A stretch of 34,861 nucleotides of DNA from positions 1 to 34,861 of the IMG/VR virus record IMGVR_UViG_3300042294_003323; one strand, 5' to 3'. The first letter of the stretch is position 1. Each line of letters starts with the position of its first letter. Below are positions 1-8,156 of this stretch, one piece after another. The stretch is from a virus. Made by a program: the position numbers and the translations under genes. The notes beneath the pieces are model-generated. The model did no database searches. It was not told where the DNA came from and saw nothing but the letters and a program-made list of their open reading frames with translations.

Positions 1-31
1 GCTAAAAAAGGTTGCTGAGTTTGTTTGTTTG
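1..31. repeat. Terminal direct repeat, left copy (circular contig overlap)
   Basis: These 31 bases are identical to the last 31 bases of the window (34831-34861). An exact overlap of this size at contig ends is the usual sign of a circular or circularly permuted molecule assembled as linear. The VRR-NUC stop codon lies inside the right copy and the TTG-start ORF begins inside the left copy, so the junction reads continuously. Confidence 0.9.
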
Positions 32-206
32 CCTGCTGGTCGCTGGGTTGCTGTTGACAATCGAAACGGGCTTTGCCACATTTAAGCCTCGACGTCTCCG
101 CGAGGTGTCTAAATGCACTCGCGACCCGCTCCGACTCTCATGCTGTTCGCAGCAATGCTTTCCATTCTCTGCGTGGGTTGTACCCCGGAGGATGCTGCAG
201 GGTTAA
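12..206 (+). CDS. Possible small membrane protein (TTG start)
   Basis: This 64-residue frame starts with TTG just after an AAAAAAGG stretch that could serve as a ribosome-binding site. It opens with a hydrophobic segment (about residues 2-17), followed by a basic region. It fills the space between the VRR-NUC stop and the next ATG at 113, but its last 94 bases overlap the well-supported gene at 113 in another frame. The Cys- and Arg-rich C-terminal half looks like a shadow translation. If real, it would be a small inner-membrane protein of the putative lysis block. No family recognised. Confidence 0.25.
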   Translation: MLSLFVCLLVAGLLLTIETGFATFKPRRLREVSKCTRDPLRLSCCSQQCFPFSAWVVPRRMLQG

Positions 207-517
207 AAATTGACTTCAGTCAATTGAACTGGCAGACCGGTGTGATCATCGCTCTTGCCTTGCTCGTCAATCCCGGAAAGATCGTCAGCGGTTTGACGGA
301 TCAACTTGGAAAGATTCCAGCCGTCGAAAAAATTCTCCGCATACTGGGAGTGATATCGTCGAAAGACACGAGCCCGGGAACACTCACCCAGGCTGAAACA
401 CTTGAGCTGTTGGTCGGCATCGTCAACAGATTGCCACCGTCTCCGATCAGAGACAAGATTGCCGCGTTCCTCAGCGAGGTCGCAACGCAGCCGGAGGTGA
501 AGCCAGATGCCAAATGA
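113..517 (+). CDS. Small secreted or lipoprotein-like membrane protein
   Basis: 134 residues. The N-terminus has a basic start, a hydrophobic core and Cys at residue 23 in the context LCVGC, which resembles a lipoprotein signal, although Cys at -3 is unusual. A second hydrophobic stretch lies around residues 43-55, and the C-terminus is helical and charged. The start is supported by GAGGTG six bases upstream of ATG. It overlaps the next gene by 11 bases. Its place just upstream of a peptidase and the terminase matches the lysis cassette position in lambda, so an envelope role such as outer spanin or holin is possible. No family assigned. Confidence 0.7.
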   Translation: MHSRPAPTLMLFAAMLSILCVGCTPEDAAGLKIDFSQLNWQTGVIIALALLVNPGKIVSGLTDQLGKIPAVEKILRILGVISSKDTSPGTLTQAETLELLVGIVNRLPPSPIRDKIAAFLSEVATQPEVKPDAK

Positions 518-875
518 GAAGCAATCCGGGAGCCTGCTCCCGATTATCCTGATCATCGGTGCGATCTGGTTTTTTACTCAGCAAGGTTCAGCGCCAAAAC
601 CAGTACAGCCTGATCCGATCAAGCCGACGCCAGACCTGATCAGCGTCAAGCCATCGGCGGAACAGGCGTGGGAGGCGTTCGCCGTAGCCGTCGAATCAAA
701 GATGCTCGGCGGAACCATGCAGCAGCACACGGACCACCTGCTCAAGATTGCAGACACTCTCAAAGATGCCGGCACGCTCACGGACATCTCCCGCGTCGAT
801 GAATGGCGAGCCAAAAGAATCGACATTACCGACGCCAATCGGGCCGAGATAGCGAAGAAACTGAGGGGCAAATGA
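507..875 (+). CDS. N-terminally anchored membrane protein, possibly spanin-like
   Basis: 122 residues. A short polar start is followed by one transmembrane helix (about residues 10-25), a Pro-rich linker (about 29-50) and a soluble alpha-helical domain rich in Glu, Lys and Asp. The shape is one membrane anchor with a large outside domain, as in inner-membrane spanins, but no family is recognised. The stop codon overlaps the ATG of the peptidase gene (ATGA, 872-875), so the two are translationally coupled. A role in lysis or virion assembly is inference from position. Confidence 0.72.
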   Translation: MPNEKQSGSLLPIILIIGAIWFFTQQGSAPKPVQPDPIKPTPDLISVKPSAEQAWEAFAVAVESKMLGGTMQQHTDHLLKIADTLKDAGTLTDISRVDEWRAKRIDITDANRAEIAKKLRGK

Positions 876-1849
876 GCGAGGAATACTTTGCCTCTGGCTG
901 TTTGCTGGATCCGGGCCAGCGAGACGCCGCAGTCGTGGACCTGATCGCCGCTGGCCGTCAGCCCATCTGCGCGGACAATGCCAGCATCAAAGGAACCTGG
1001 CAACGACTCAAGGCTCGCGGTGTTCAAGCAGTCCTGATGCCGCATCTCATGTTCAAATACTTTCCCGGACGCCGTAACGATTTTCAGCGAGCCAGCAGAC
1101 CGCCACGATCCGACGACGATCACGGGACGTGCGTTTCTCGCGGAACGTATCGCGCGTGCATGTTGAGCATGTTGCGACAGATCGACGAAAAACAAATCGT
1201 CGGCAAACCTGTCGTTCTCTCATACGAATTTGTTTACGGCTACGGACGAACCGTGATCGGCCGCAGCCAGCTCGGCAACGGCGGCGGAATGTTCGGCAGC
1301 ATGGCGGCGAAAACCGTGAGCCTGTTGGGAATCCCAGCGCGGGCGAAATACCCTAGCGCAGATCTGAGCGAGGATAACCCATTCGGCCAGCCGGCTCTGG
1401 CTCGCAAGTGGGGAACGGATCGTAAAGGACCGCCGCAGGATGTTATCGACGCCGCCAAGGGACACACGTTCGACGCTCACCTCGCCAATACTTCGGAGGA
1501 AGCCGCCGACGCTTTGGCTGCTGGCTTTGCCGCTGCGTTCTCCCGATCATGGGCGACGACTGGCCGACGAGACCAGAACGGAATGGTGAAGCCAACGCCG
1601 TCGGCACACTGTGAAACTCTCTGCGGAATCTTTCAAGCTCACAATGGTGAAGACGGATACCTCCACTGGCAGAGCTGGGGAGATAACACGCCCGGCGGCC
1701 CGAACGTATTAAAGCTCCGCGACGGTTCAACATACGAACTTCCAATCGGATGCTCCGGCGTTTATCGGTCAGACATGGACAAGGCTTTCCGAAGTGGAGA
1801 CGCCGAGTCTTGGCACTTCGAACTCAGAGAGGGGAGCCAGTGGCGATGA
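872..1849 (+). CDS. Papain-like cysteine peptidase, candidate endolysin or virion lysin
   Basis: 325 residues. Motifs fit a papain-type (clan CA) cysteine peptidase: GTC at Cys87 in a Gly-Thr-Cys-Val-Ser context, a His at residue 226 followed by Cys, and a WQSWG motif (about 246-250) resembling the N-S-W-G loop of papains, with Gln where Asn is usual. The ATG at 872 is chosen over the upstream frame because GAGGGG precedes it and it overlaps the previous stop (ATGA). It probably cleaves cell-wall or surface peptide bonds at lysis or entry. The substrate is unknown, and a transglutaminase-like or CHAP-like fold is an alternative. Confidence 0.7.
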   Translation: MSEEYFASGCLLDPGQRDAAVVDLIAAGRQPICADNASIKGTWQRLKARGVQAVLMPHLMFKYFPGRRNDFQRASRPPRSDDDHGTCVSRGTYRACMLSMLRQIDEKQIVGKPVVLSYEFVYGYGRTVIGRSQLGNGGGMFGSMAAKTVSLLGIPARAKYPSADLSEDNPFGQPALARKWGTDRKGPPQDVIDAAKGHTFDAHLANTSEEAADALAAGFAAAFSRSWATTGRRDQNGMVKPTPSAHCETLCGIFQAHNGEDGYLHWQSWGDNTPGGPNVLKLRDGSTYELPIGCSGVYRSDMDKAFRSGDAESWHFELREGSQWR

Positions 1850-2874
1850 ACATCCTCGCACTGATCTTGATTATCGACGCCGGTATTCTGGCGTCGATGG
1901 ATGGTCCGGATCTCCCGGACGCATTCAGGCGACCTGAGACCTCCGTGGTCGTTGAGCCAGAAACACTGCCAAGACAGGTTCCGGCCACGGAGGAACCTAC
2001 GCCATTGATTCACTGGGAGACCTCGGCGGCGGCCAGTGGACTCGTAAAGGCGACAGCAAAAATCACTGATCGTTGGCTAGTTTCTGAGGACTGGTGCGCA
2101 AACTGCCCCGCCGCAAAAGCTCGGTTCAAAGCATCCGGCGGAAAAGATGAAAACATCATAACGATCGCTGAGGCATTGGAACTTCACGGAAAACAAATTC
2201 GTGGAGTCCCTCACGAGTACAGCGTCCAGACAGAACGCGAAATCCTGCAACCTCCATCGTATCGCGAAGCCGAGAAAATGGAGGTCGAACTCGACGGCAG
2301 GAACAAGCCGACGAAGTCGGCAATTCTCAACCATCTTCGAAACGGCAAACCACATCAGGGAAAACACTGGCAGGCGTGGTATCTTGAATCGTGGGACGCA
2401 GAGCAACTTTACGCACTGCATGACGACGACCATTTCGACCGAGTCCCGACGTTTGAGAATGATACCGTCAGCGCTATTGTGTCGAATGCTGTGGCCTCGC
2501 CGGAGGTCGTTGCTGGAATCCTCGCCGCACACCTTTTGCGACGTGGACACGTCACGGAGGATCAGGCTGTTCTCGGCCTGTTCGAAATCGACGTCGACGC
2601 TCCGGACAGCGCGCGGAAGTGGGCCGCGGACTTGCTGAAAAATCAAAGCGTTGAGTTTCCGTCTGTCGGTGTGTCAGCATCATGGAAGGGAAGTGATCGC
2701 CAGATCTCAGTCACCCCGGGCCGACTTCAGATAAAGCCCGGGGCGACTGTTTCCGTCAAAAAATTCGGTGTGTTACTCTCGACGACACTCCGAGGCGTTT
2801 CATTTGCTGACGATCTTTCATGGGCGACGCTGGAACTTGACGGAGCCCCAGACCTCACCGTGAGGTTCCAATGA
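1846..2874 (+). CDS. Membrane-anchored or secreted thioredoxin-like protein
   Basis: 342 residues. The N-terminal hydrophobic helix (about residues 2-16) looks like a signal peptide or anchor, followed by a Pro-rich linker. A WCANC motif (Trp83, Cys84, Cys87) and a downstream GVP segment, which could supply the cis-proline, suggest a thioredoxin fold. The rest contains an alpha-helical middle and a beta-rich C-terminus of unknown type. The start overlaps the peptidase stop (ATGA). A disulfide role in the envelope is suggested by the redox motif and by the Cys-rich tail protein encoded later, but this is inference. CxxC could instead bind metal. Confidence 0.65.
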   Translation: MNILALILIIDAGILASMDGPDLPDAFRRPETSVVVEPETLPRQVPATEEPTPLIHWETSAAASGLVKATAKITDRWLVSEDWCANCPAAKARFKASGGKDENIITIAEALELHGKQIRGVPHEYSVQTEREILQPPSYREAEKMEVELDGRNKPTKSAILNHLRNGKPHQGKHWQAWYLESWDAEQLYALHDDDHFDRVPTFENDTVSAIVSNAVASPEVVAGILAAHLLRRGHVTEDQAVLGLFEIDVDAPDSARKWAADLLKNQSVEFPSVGVSASWKGSDRQISVTPGRLQIKPGATVSVKKFGVLLSTTLRGVSFADDLSWATLELDGAPDLTVRFQ

Positions 2875-3176
2875 CCACCGAAACAGATTACGAGTCCGCC
2901 GCCATGGCTCGGTTCATGTCGGACGGTGTTATGCTGGCCGATGGGATCGATCCAGCAAACGAAAGAAAATCGAACCGCCGAGAAAAAACGATCAAGTCGG
3001 CGAGCAAATCATTTTATCGAGTGATGAACTCGGAGAACCCGCCAAAATCTCGCGAGGAAGCGGCACGCCGAGCACTTGGATTTCTGGGCCTGTTCTTTGC
3101 GTCGATGTTTCCGCAGTATTCTCTGGCAATCAAGGTAGCCTTTTTTCTGTGGGACGTATTCCACCAGGGGAAATGA
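2871..3176 (+). CDS. Small protein with hydrophobic C-terminus
   Basis: 101 residues. A charged N-terminal half is followed by a hydrophobic C-terminal region (about residues 68-98) that could form one or two membrane helices. The ATG overlaps the preceding stop (ATGA) and the stop lies two bases before the terminase small subunit. A tail-anchored membrane protein or a holin-like protein fits the position, but no family is recognised. Confidence 0.65.
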   Translation: MTTETDYESAAMARFMSDGVMLADGIDPANERKSNRREKTIKSASKSFYRVMNSENPPKSREEAARRALGFLGLFFASMFPQYSLAIKVAFFLWDVFHQGK

Positions 3177-3177
3177 C

Positions 3178-3609
3178 ATGGACCTCGGCGACGAGTGCCC
3201 CCCGTGGGTAGCCGAGGAAGGGCGCGAGATTTGGCAAGACACGTTACTCGAACTGAAAAGTCGCGACATGCTGGGCCGAGCCAGCCGCGTTCAGGTCGCC
3301 ACGTATTGCCAAACGTGGGCACAATACGCCGCCGCAACGGCAGCACTGACAAAAGACGGCGAACTCAATATGTCCGTCAACAAGTACGACAAAGAAGGGA
3401 ACGTGATCGGAGAGGAATTGAGTCCATGGTACAAGGTCCAGCAAGACGCCGAGGCGAAACTGAGACGGTACTGGAGCGACTGGAGACTACTCCCGAAGGA
3501 CGTGAGGATCGTACCAGATGATGGCCATCGACGAGGGGCAGCTCGATTGCTGGAGTCACTACAGCGAGCAGGAAAGGCAGACGCTGCTGGATCTGCTCGC
3601 GCGAGCTGA
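3178..3609 (+). CDS. Terminase small subunit, P27-family-like
   Basis: 143 residues. The order of features matches P27-type small terminases: an N-terminal Pro-Pro-Trp segment, a helix-rich DNA-binding region around residues 20-55, the TKDGE...DKEGN linker, the SPWYK helix and a C-terminal LLPKDVR segment. The protein recognises the packaging site and recruits the large subunit. Its last 92 bases overlap the start of the large-subunit gene in another frame, which is long for such an overlap but common in phages. Confidence 0.78.
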   Translation: MDLGDECPPWVAEEGREIWQDTLLELKSRDMLGRASRVQVATYCQTWAQYAAATAALTKDGELNMSVNKYDKEGNVIGEELSPWYKVQQDAEAKLRRYWSDWRLLPKDVRIVPDDGHRRGAARLLESLQRAGKADAAGSARAS

Positions 3610-5770
3610 TTACGATCCCGACCGCGTTGAGCAGGTCGCCACAGACGCCGAACTCGAACTACTCAGGCGATCGAATCAGGAAACGCAGCACGCCCCGGAA
3701 CACGATCACGAAGCGAACCTTTCCGCCTACGAGCGACACAAGGCCGACGCTGCGAAACGATCACGAGCCAAGTCAAAGGCCGGCCGCGATATCGGCCCGA
3801 TTCCTCCGGTGACGGATCCGGAGAAACGCAAGGCGTGCGAGGCGAGCCTACAGACGTTTCTCGAGACGGTGTTTCCTCATGCGTTTCGGCTGGGCTGGTG
3901 TGACGATCACCTCATACTCATTAGCGAACTGCAAAAGGTGATTGAGTCCGGAGGGTTTCGAGCAATCGGAATGCCGCGAGGAACTGGCAAAAGCACTATC
4001 GTTATGCGGGCAATGTTGTGGGCAGTCTGTCGAAGGCTCCACAGTTACGCGATCTTGACGGCTGCAAACTCTGGCAAGGCCGAAAAACTGCTGAGAGACC
4101 TCAGCGTCGAACTGACCCACAACGAAATTCTGCTCCAGCTTTTTCCCGAGGTCGCGTTTCCATTCGTTGCACTAGAGGGAGTCGCTAACCGAGCGCGTGG
4201 CCAACTGTTCCGAGGCGAATCGACGAACATCGCGACCAACAATAAAACGCTCTGCTTTGCCACGTTGAAGGGATACCCCGGGACCGGTGCAATTATTGGC
4301 GCGGCGGGATTGCTCGAGGCAGTCCGCGGAGCCCTTCACACCCTCCCAGACGGCCGCGTGATTCGCCCGTCGATGCTGCTTTGCGACGACTTCCAGACGC
4401 GCGAGTCTGCCATGTCGCCGCTTCAATGCCACAACCGCAACGAGGTTATACAGAACGACCTCGTCGGAATGGCTGGACCGGATTCCGCGTTCTGTGCTCT
4501 CGTGACGTGTACGGTCATTAGGAAGGACGACGCCGCCGACAGACTGCTGACCCCCGACCTCCACCCAGACTGGTGCGGACTGCGCCGGAAGTTCCTGCGA
4601 TCGATGCCGAACGAGGAAGCCATGAGGCTCTGGAGCCAGTACGCCGAAATTCGAGCCAACAGCCTGCGAACTCACGGCGACATCAGAGACGCGACGAAAT
4701 ACTACGTGGCCAACCGTGCCGCGATGGACTCCGGAGCCGAGGCGAGCTGGGAGGCACGTTTCGCCGCCGACCGTGGCGAGGTGTCTGCGATCCAGCACGC
4801 CATGGAATGGTACTACCGCAGCCGCTCGGGATTTTTCAGCGAACTGCAGAACGAGCCAGAGGACGACAGCAAATCAGGCCGGACGTGGTTGTCCGCCTCC
4901 GACCTCGCCACAGATCGCAACATTCAGTGCGCCCGCGGTGTGATCCCTCGAGGCTATACGCATCTCGTGGCAGACTGCGACGTCCAGGGCTCTTTGCTGT
5001 ATTACACGGTCGCAGCATTCAAGCAGGACGGTTCGGGCCATGTGATTCGATACGGTACCTGGCCGGAGCAGGAAGACCCATATTTCACGCTCAGAGAGGC
5101 TCGCAAGACTCTGAACAGGAAATACCCCAGACGCGGAGACATGGCCGCACTCTCTCAAGGGATCACGGATCTTGCCGACTGGCTGTTCGAACAGGAATGG
5201 AAAACCGAGGACGGCGACGATATGCCGCTGCTCGCCGCTGCTTTCGATGCTCGCTGGCAGACGACGCTGGTCCGTGAGGCTCTCCGCAGATCCCAGCACG
5301 CGAAACGCCTGCTCGCCTACTTCGGGCAATCCTACCGAGCCGCAGACAAGCCGATTCAGGAAAGAAAATTCGACGCCGGCTCCCGTGTCGGTTTGGGCTG
5401 GGTGATGCCGAAACGGAAAACGGTCTCCGACGTCAAGACGCTGACAGTCGACGTGAACTTTTGGAAAACGAATCTCCACGATCAGCTCGCCATCAGGATC
5501 GGACACCCGGGAGCCGTGACGCTCTACGACGGAAAACATCGAATGTACGCCGAGCATTTAACGGCGGAGTTCGCCACTCAGACGGAAGGCAGAGGCCGGA
5601 CTGTGATGGAATGGCGACTCAGGCCCGGGGCTGAGAATCACTGGCTCGACACAACGACAGGCTGTCTCGTTCTCGGCTCCGTGATGGGCTGCAACGTCCC
5701 TGAGATCTCGGACGCTGTCGAACGGAAACGCAAACGCAAACCCCGCAGAAAGACGGAACTCAAAACATGA
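3518..5770 (+). CDS. Terminase large subunit (ATPase and nuclease)
   Basis: 750 residues. The motor cuts concatemeric DNA and drives it into the prohead using ATP. The Walker A motif GMPRGTGKST is at about residues 151-160, and the Walker B-like SMLLCDD at about 285-291. The VADCDVQ segment near residue 487 resembles the first acidic motif of lambda GpA-type nucleases. The protein has a long charged N-terminus and a Lys/Arg-rich C-terminal tail. Two adjacent ATGs at 3518 and 3521 follow GAGGA at a usual distance; the first is given. The length is slightly above lambda gpA (641). Confidence 0.93.
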   Translation: MMAIDEGQLDCWSHYSEQERQTLLDLLARADYDPDRVEQVATDAELELLRRSNQETQHAPEHDHEANLSAYERHKADAAKRSRAKSKAGRDIGPIPPVTDPEKRKACEASLQTFLETVFPHAFRLGWCDDHLILISELQKVIESGGFRAIGMPRGTGKSTIVMRAMLWAVCRRLHSYAILTAANSGKAEKLLRDLSVELTHNEILLQLFPEVAFPFVALEGVANRARGQLFRGESTNIATNNKTLCFATLKGYPGTGAIIGAAGLLEAVRGALHTLPDGRVIRPSMLLCDDFQTRESAMSPLQCHNRNEVIQNDLVGMAGPDSAFCALVTCTVIRKDDAADRLLTPDLHPDWCGLRRKFLRSMPNEEAMRLWSQYAEIRANSLRTHGDIRDATKYYVANRAAMDSGAEASWEARFAADRGEVSAIQHAMEWYYRSRSGFFSELQNEPEDDSKSGRTWLSASDLATDRNIQCARGVIPRGYTHLVADCDVQGSLLYYTVAAFKQDGSGHVIRYGTWPEQEDPYFTLREARKTLNRKYPRRGDMAALSQGITDLADWLFEQEWKTEDGDDMPLLAAAFDARWQTTLVREALRRSQHAKRLLAYFGQSYRAADKPIQERKFDAGSRVGLGWVMPKRKTVSDVKTLTVDVNFWKTNLHDQLAIRIGHPGAVTLYDGKHRMYAEHLTAEFATQTEGRGRTVMEWRLRPGAENHWLDTTTGCLVLGSVMGCNVPEISDAVERKRKRKPRRKTELKT

Positions 5771-6054
5771 GCACACAGGCGAAACCAAAGAAGACAGGCC
5801 GACCACAGGGAGCAGCGACCGCTGACAGAGATCTCGTCGACGTTCCGGCCAGCCGTTGTGCTCGCTGTGGATGCACTGACCGAGCAACATACAACGATTG
5901 CAAACGAATTCCGGGGCAGGGACATGACCCCAGCGGCAAGCCATATACGGCGGTCATTTTGAGGCCGACAAAATGCCTGAACCCAAAATGCGGACAGCAT
6001 CGCGTCGATAGAACATGGGAATATGTCGCCAATGAAACAGGCGAAACCAATTAA
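5767..6054 (+). CDS. Small zinc-ribbon protein
   Basis: 95 residues. Four-cysteine zinc ribbon: CARC near residue 31 with a following Cys, and CLNPKC near residue 70. The N-terminus is Lys/Arg-rich. The ATG overlaps the terminase stop (ATGA). Similar zinc-ribbon proteins occur next to terminase and portal genes in planctomycete and environmental phages. A DNA-binding role in packaging is plausible but not shown. Confidence 0.75.
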   Translation: MSTQAKPKKTGRPQGAATADRDLVDVPASRCARCGCTDRATYNDCKRIPGQGHDPSGKPYTAVILRPTKCLNPKCGQHRVDRTWEYVANETGETN

Positions 6055-6095
6055 CGCGATTCAGTTTCGCCTCGGCATCCCGCAACCTGCAACAT

Positions 6096-6296
6096 ATGGC
6101 AACGGAAACGACGCTCGACAAGATCAATCGACTTCGCGCACTGCTGGAAAGCGGTGTCACGTCGTCGTCAGTCGACGGGGAAACCACCTCGTTCGATCTT
6201 GCTTCAGTGCGTCGTGAACTGATCAGGCTGGAGCGAGAGTACGGCACCAGAGCGAAGCGCAGCCGCGTTATCACCCCAATGATGGGGAGACGCTGA
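6096..6296 (+). CDS. Head-tail joining protein gpW-like
   Basis: 66 residues, the size of lambda gpW (68). It has the same plan: an N-terminal helix with Leu-Asp-Lys-Ile, a short beta segment around VDGETTSF, and a second helix SVRRELIRLEREYG. gpW binds the portal after packaging and prepares the head for tail attachment. The last base of its stop codon is the first base of the portal ATG (TGATG), exactly the W-B order of lambda. No strong ribosome-binding site is seen before this ATG. Confidence 0.82.
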   Translation: MATETTLDKINRLRALLESGVTSSSVDGETTSFDLASVRRELIRLEREYGTRAKRSRVITPMMGRR

Positions 6297-7786
6297 TGAG
6301 CACCGTTAACGCACCTACAGGCGACCAGACATATCAAGCGCTGAACCCGAAGAACCGCCGCAGGGCATCGACCCGCCGCGTCGTTCTCGAGGATCGCCTC
6401 TTGACTGATCGCCGCAGAGAGGCTCTGTCGGCTAACGCTCTCGACGTTTGGCGGAATATGGGCCTGATGGCCTGGGCGATTCGCAGAACTCTCGACTATT
6501 GTTGCCTCTGGGACTTCCAGCCCAGAACGAAAGACCGTGGACTCAATGACGCTTTGAAACAATTGATGGCGCGGGACACGGAACCCGAGGCAATCGACTA
6601 TTACGGCCGAATGGACTGGGACGATATGCGTCGAGTCGCCGAGGCTCAGAAGTTACTGTCCGGCGATTGTTTTTTTGTGAAGATGGCCGATGGTACTCTT
6701 CAGATGATTGAGGGTTCCTACTGCAATAGCCCGACCACCGCACGAAACAAGGCCGAGACATGGGTCAACGGTGCAAAGCTCAAGAATGGCCGCGTCGTCG
6801 CGTGGAATTTCTCGCAGGAGGATCCCATCACCGGCCAGCGTTCGGACAAGTCGGTTCGTCAGTCGTCCGTGTGGCAACACTGCCAATTCGAAGGGCGACC
6901 GAACCAGATACGGCCGCAGTCTCCGATAGTCGCCGCAATCAATGAATTTCGCGACCTCGACGAAACGTTCGACCATATGCGGGCAAAGGTCAAACTCGAC
7001 CAGCTTTTCGGAATTGCCTTCACACGAGCGGCAGACGCCGAGGGATTCGACGAGGACGATCCAGCAGCGTCGGACGTTCAGGAGGGCTCCGCCCGCGTCG
7101 TGGACTTTGGAGACGGCCCAGCCGTTTTTGATCTCGACGAAGGCGAGGGGGTCACACCGGTACAGAGTCAGAACCCAGCATCATCAACGCAGGAATTTTT
7201 GAAACTGTGCGCTCAGGTTGCTCTGAAGTCGCTTGATCTGCCATACAACTTTTTTGACGAGGCCCACACCAATTTTTTCGGAAGTCGTGCCGCGTGGTTG
7301 CTGTTCGAGCGGGCTTGTTATGCTCGCCGCAAAACGCAGGACCGACTCCATCGGAAAATGACGGTCTCCCGTTTCTGGCGATGGGCGTTGCCTGTCGACA
7401 TGGGCGGAACCGGGGAAATAACACTCCCAAACTCAATGCAGATTCAGGACGTCCCTTTCCGCTGGGTTCCTCGAGGCGTCGCGTGGTGGAAACCACAGGA
7501 AGAACTCGACACGGCTCTCAGATCGGTCGCCGCCGGCCTCAAATCAATGCAGGACGTTTGCGACGAGCACGGTTTCGGAGACTATCTGGACAACGTCCGC
7601 GAGATCCACGGCGAACGTGAGGAACTTGCGAGCCTCGGTTATGTCCAGAAGTGGAGCCAACAGGCGATGGTATACCTCGCCGACATTGACGACATGAGCG
7701 AACAACCGGCGACGGGTGGCGAGTCGCAACCCTATTCCGAAGACGAGCCGGAGGTTCCGGTCGATCCAGCCCCAGACGAAAGTTAA
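6296..7786 (+). CDS. Portal protein, lambda family (gpB-like)
   Basis: 496 residues, close to lambda gpB (533). The dodecameric portal forms the DNA channel at one capsid vertex. Supporting features are the position after gpW, the N-terminal helix region (residues 38-60), the AEAQKLLSGDCFFVKM segment typical of the portal wing, and the DLPYNFF...NFFGSRAAWL segment that corresponds to the conserved clip/stem region. An acidic, Pro-rich tail ends the protein. Confidence 0.9.
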   Translation: MSTVNAPTGDQTYQALNPKNRRRASTRRVVLEDRLLTDRRREALSANALDVWRNMGLMAWAIRRTLDYCCLWDFQPRTKDRGLNDALKQLMARDTEPEAIDYYGRMDWDDMRRVAEAQKLLSGDCFFVKMADGTLQMIEGSYCNSPTTARNKAETWVNGAKLKNGRVVAWNFSQEDPITGQRSDKSVRQSSVWQHCQFEGRPNQIRPQSPIVAAINEFRDLDETFDHMRAKVKLDQLFGIAFTRAADAEGFDEDDPAASDVQEGSARVVDFGDGPAVFDLDEGEGVTPVQSQNPASSTQEFLKLCAQVALKSLDLPYNFFDEAHTNFFGSRAAWLLFERACYARRKTQDRLHRKMTVSRFWRWALPVDMGGTGEITLPNSMQIQDVPFRWVPRGVAWWKPQEELDTALRSVAAGLKSMQDVCDEHGFGDYLDNVREIHGEREELASLGYVQKWSQQAMVYLADIDDMSEQPATGGESQPYSEDEPEVPVDPAPDES

Positions 7787-7798
7787 GGAACTCGAATC

Positions 7799-8104
7799 AT
7801 GACTAACATGCTCGATCTGATCGAAGCAATTCAAAACATTAGCCCGGCGATTTCGCAGGCCGCCGTTGTCGCCGCACTGACCGACAATTCCGGCGGAGCC
7901 TCCGCGGACGGCACGATCGGAGCCGTCACAACGTTTACGCCGAGCGTCGCGTGGAATGGCTCGTCGGTTTATCCCAGCGCCGCAGACGCAACCGCTATTG
8001 CCGCTGCAATCACTGCACTGATGGCCGCAGTCAAGGAACTGTCGACAAAACAAAACGCTGTGATAGCATCGCTGAAGGCTGCCGGAGTGATGGCCAGCTC
8101 ATAA
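7799..8104 (+). CDS. Small Ala-rich head protein (unassigned)
   Basis: 101 residues. An N-terminal helix (MLDLIEAIQ) is followed by a Ser/Thr/Gly-rich middle and a C-terminal helix ending in a KAAGVM motif. Proteins of this size and composition between portal and capsid genes may be head fibre or decoration proteins, but the sequence does not identify it as lambda gpD. AAGGAA lies eight to ten bases before the ATG. Confidence 0.65.
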   Translation: MTNMLDLIEAIQNISPAISQAAVVAALTDNSGGASADGTIGAVTTFTPSVAWNGSSVYPSAADATAIAAAITALMAAVKELSTKQNAVIASLKAAGVMASS

Positions 8105-8156
8105 CGGCCGCAGATCATTTATCGCGTTCAGTTTTTCGAATCACCGGAAGCAAGTC

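Noticed and set aside
803-871. Upstream extension of the papain-like peptidase frame
   Set aside because: It overlaps the previous gene by about 70 bases and has no ribosome-binding site, while ATG 872 has one and overlaps the previous stop.
2077-2646. Long reverse frame inside the thioredoxin-like gene
   Set aside because: It is antisense to a well-supported coupled gene, with unlikely Cys/Arg/Phe-rich composition and no RBS.
4172-5557. Several long frames on both strands inside terminase
   Set aside because: They are shadows of the terminase gene; no motif and no start signals.
7799-8104. Lambda gpD-like decoration protein
   Set aside because: Size is right but the order (before the protease) and the sequence pattern do not match gpD.
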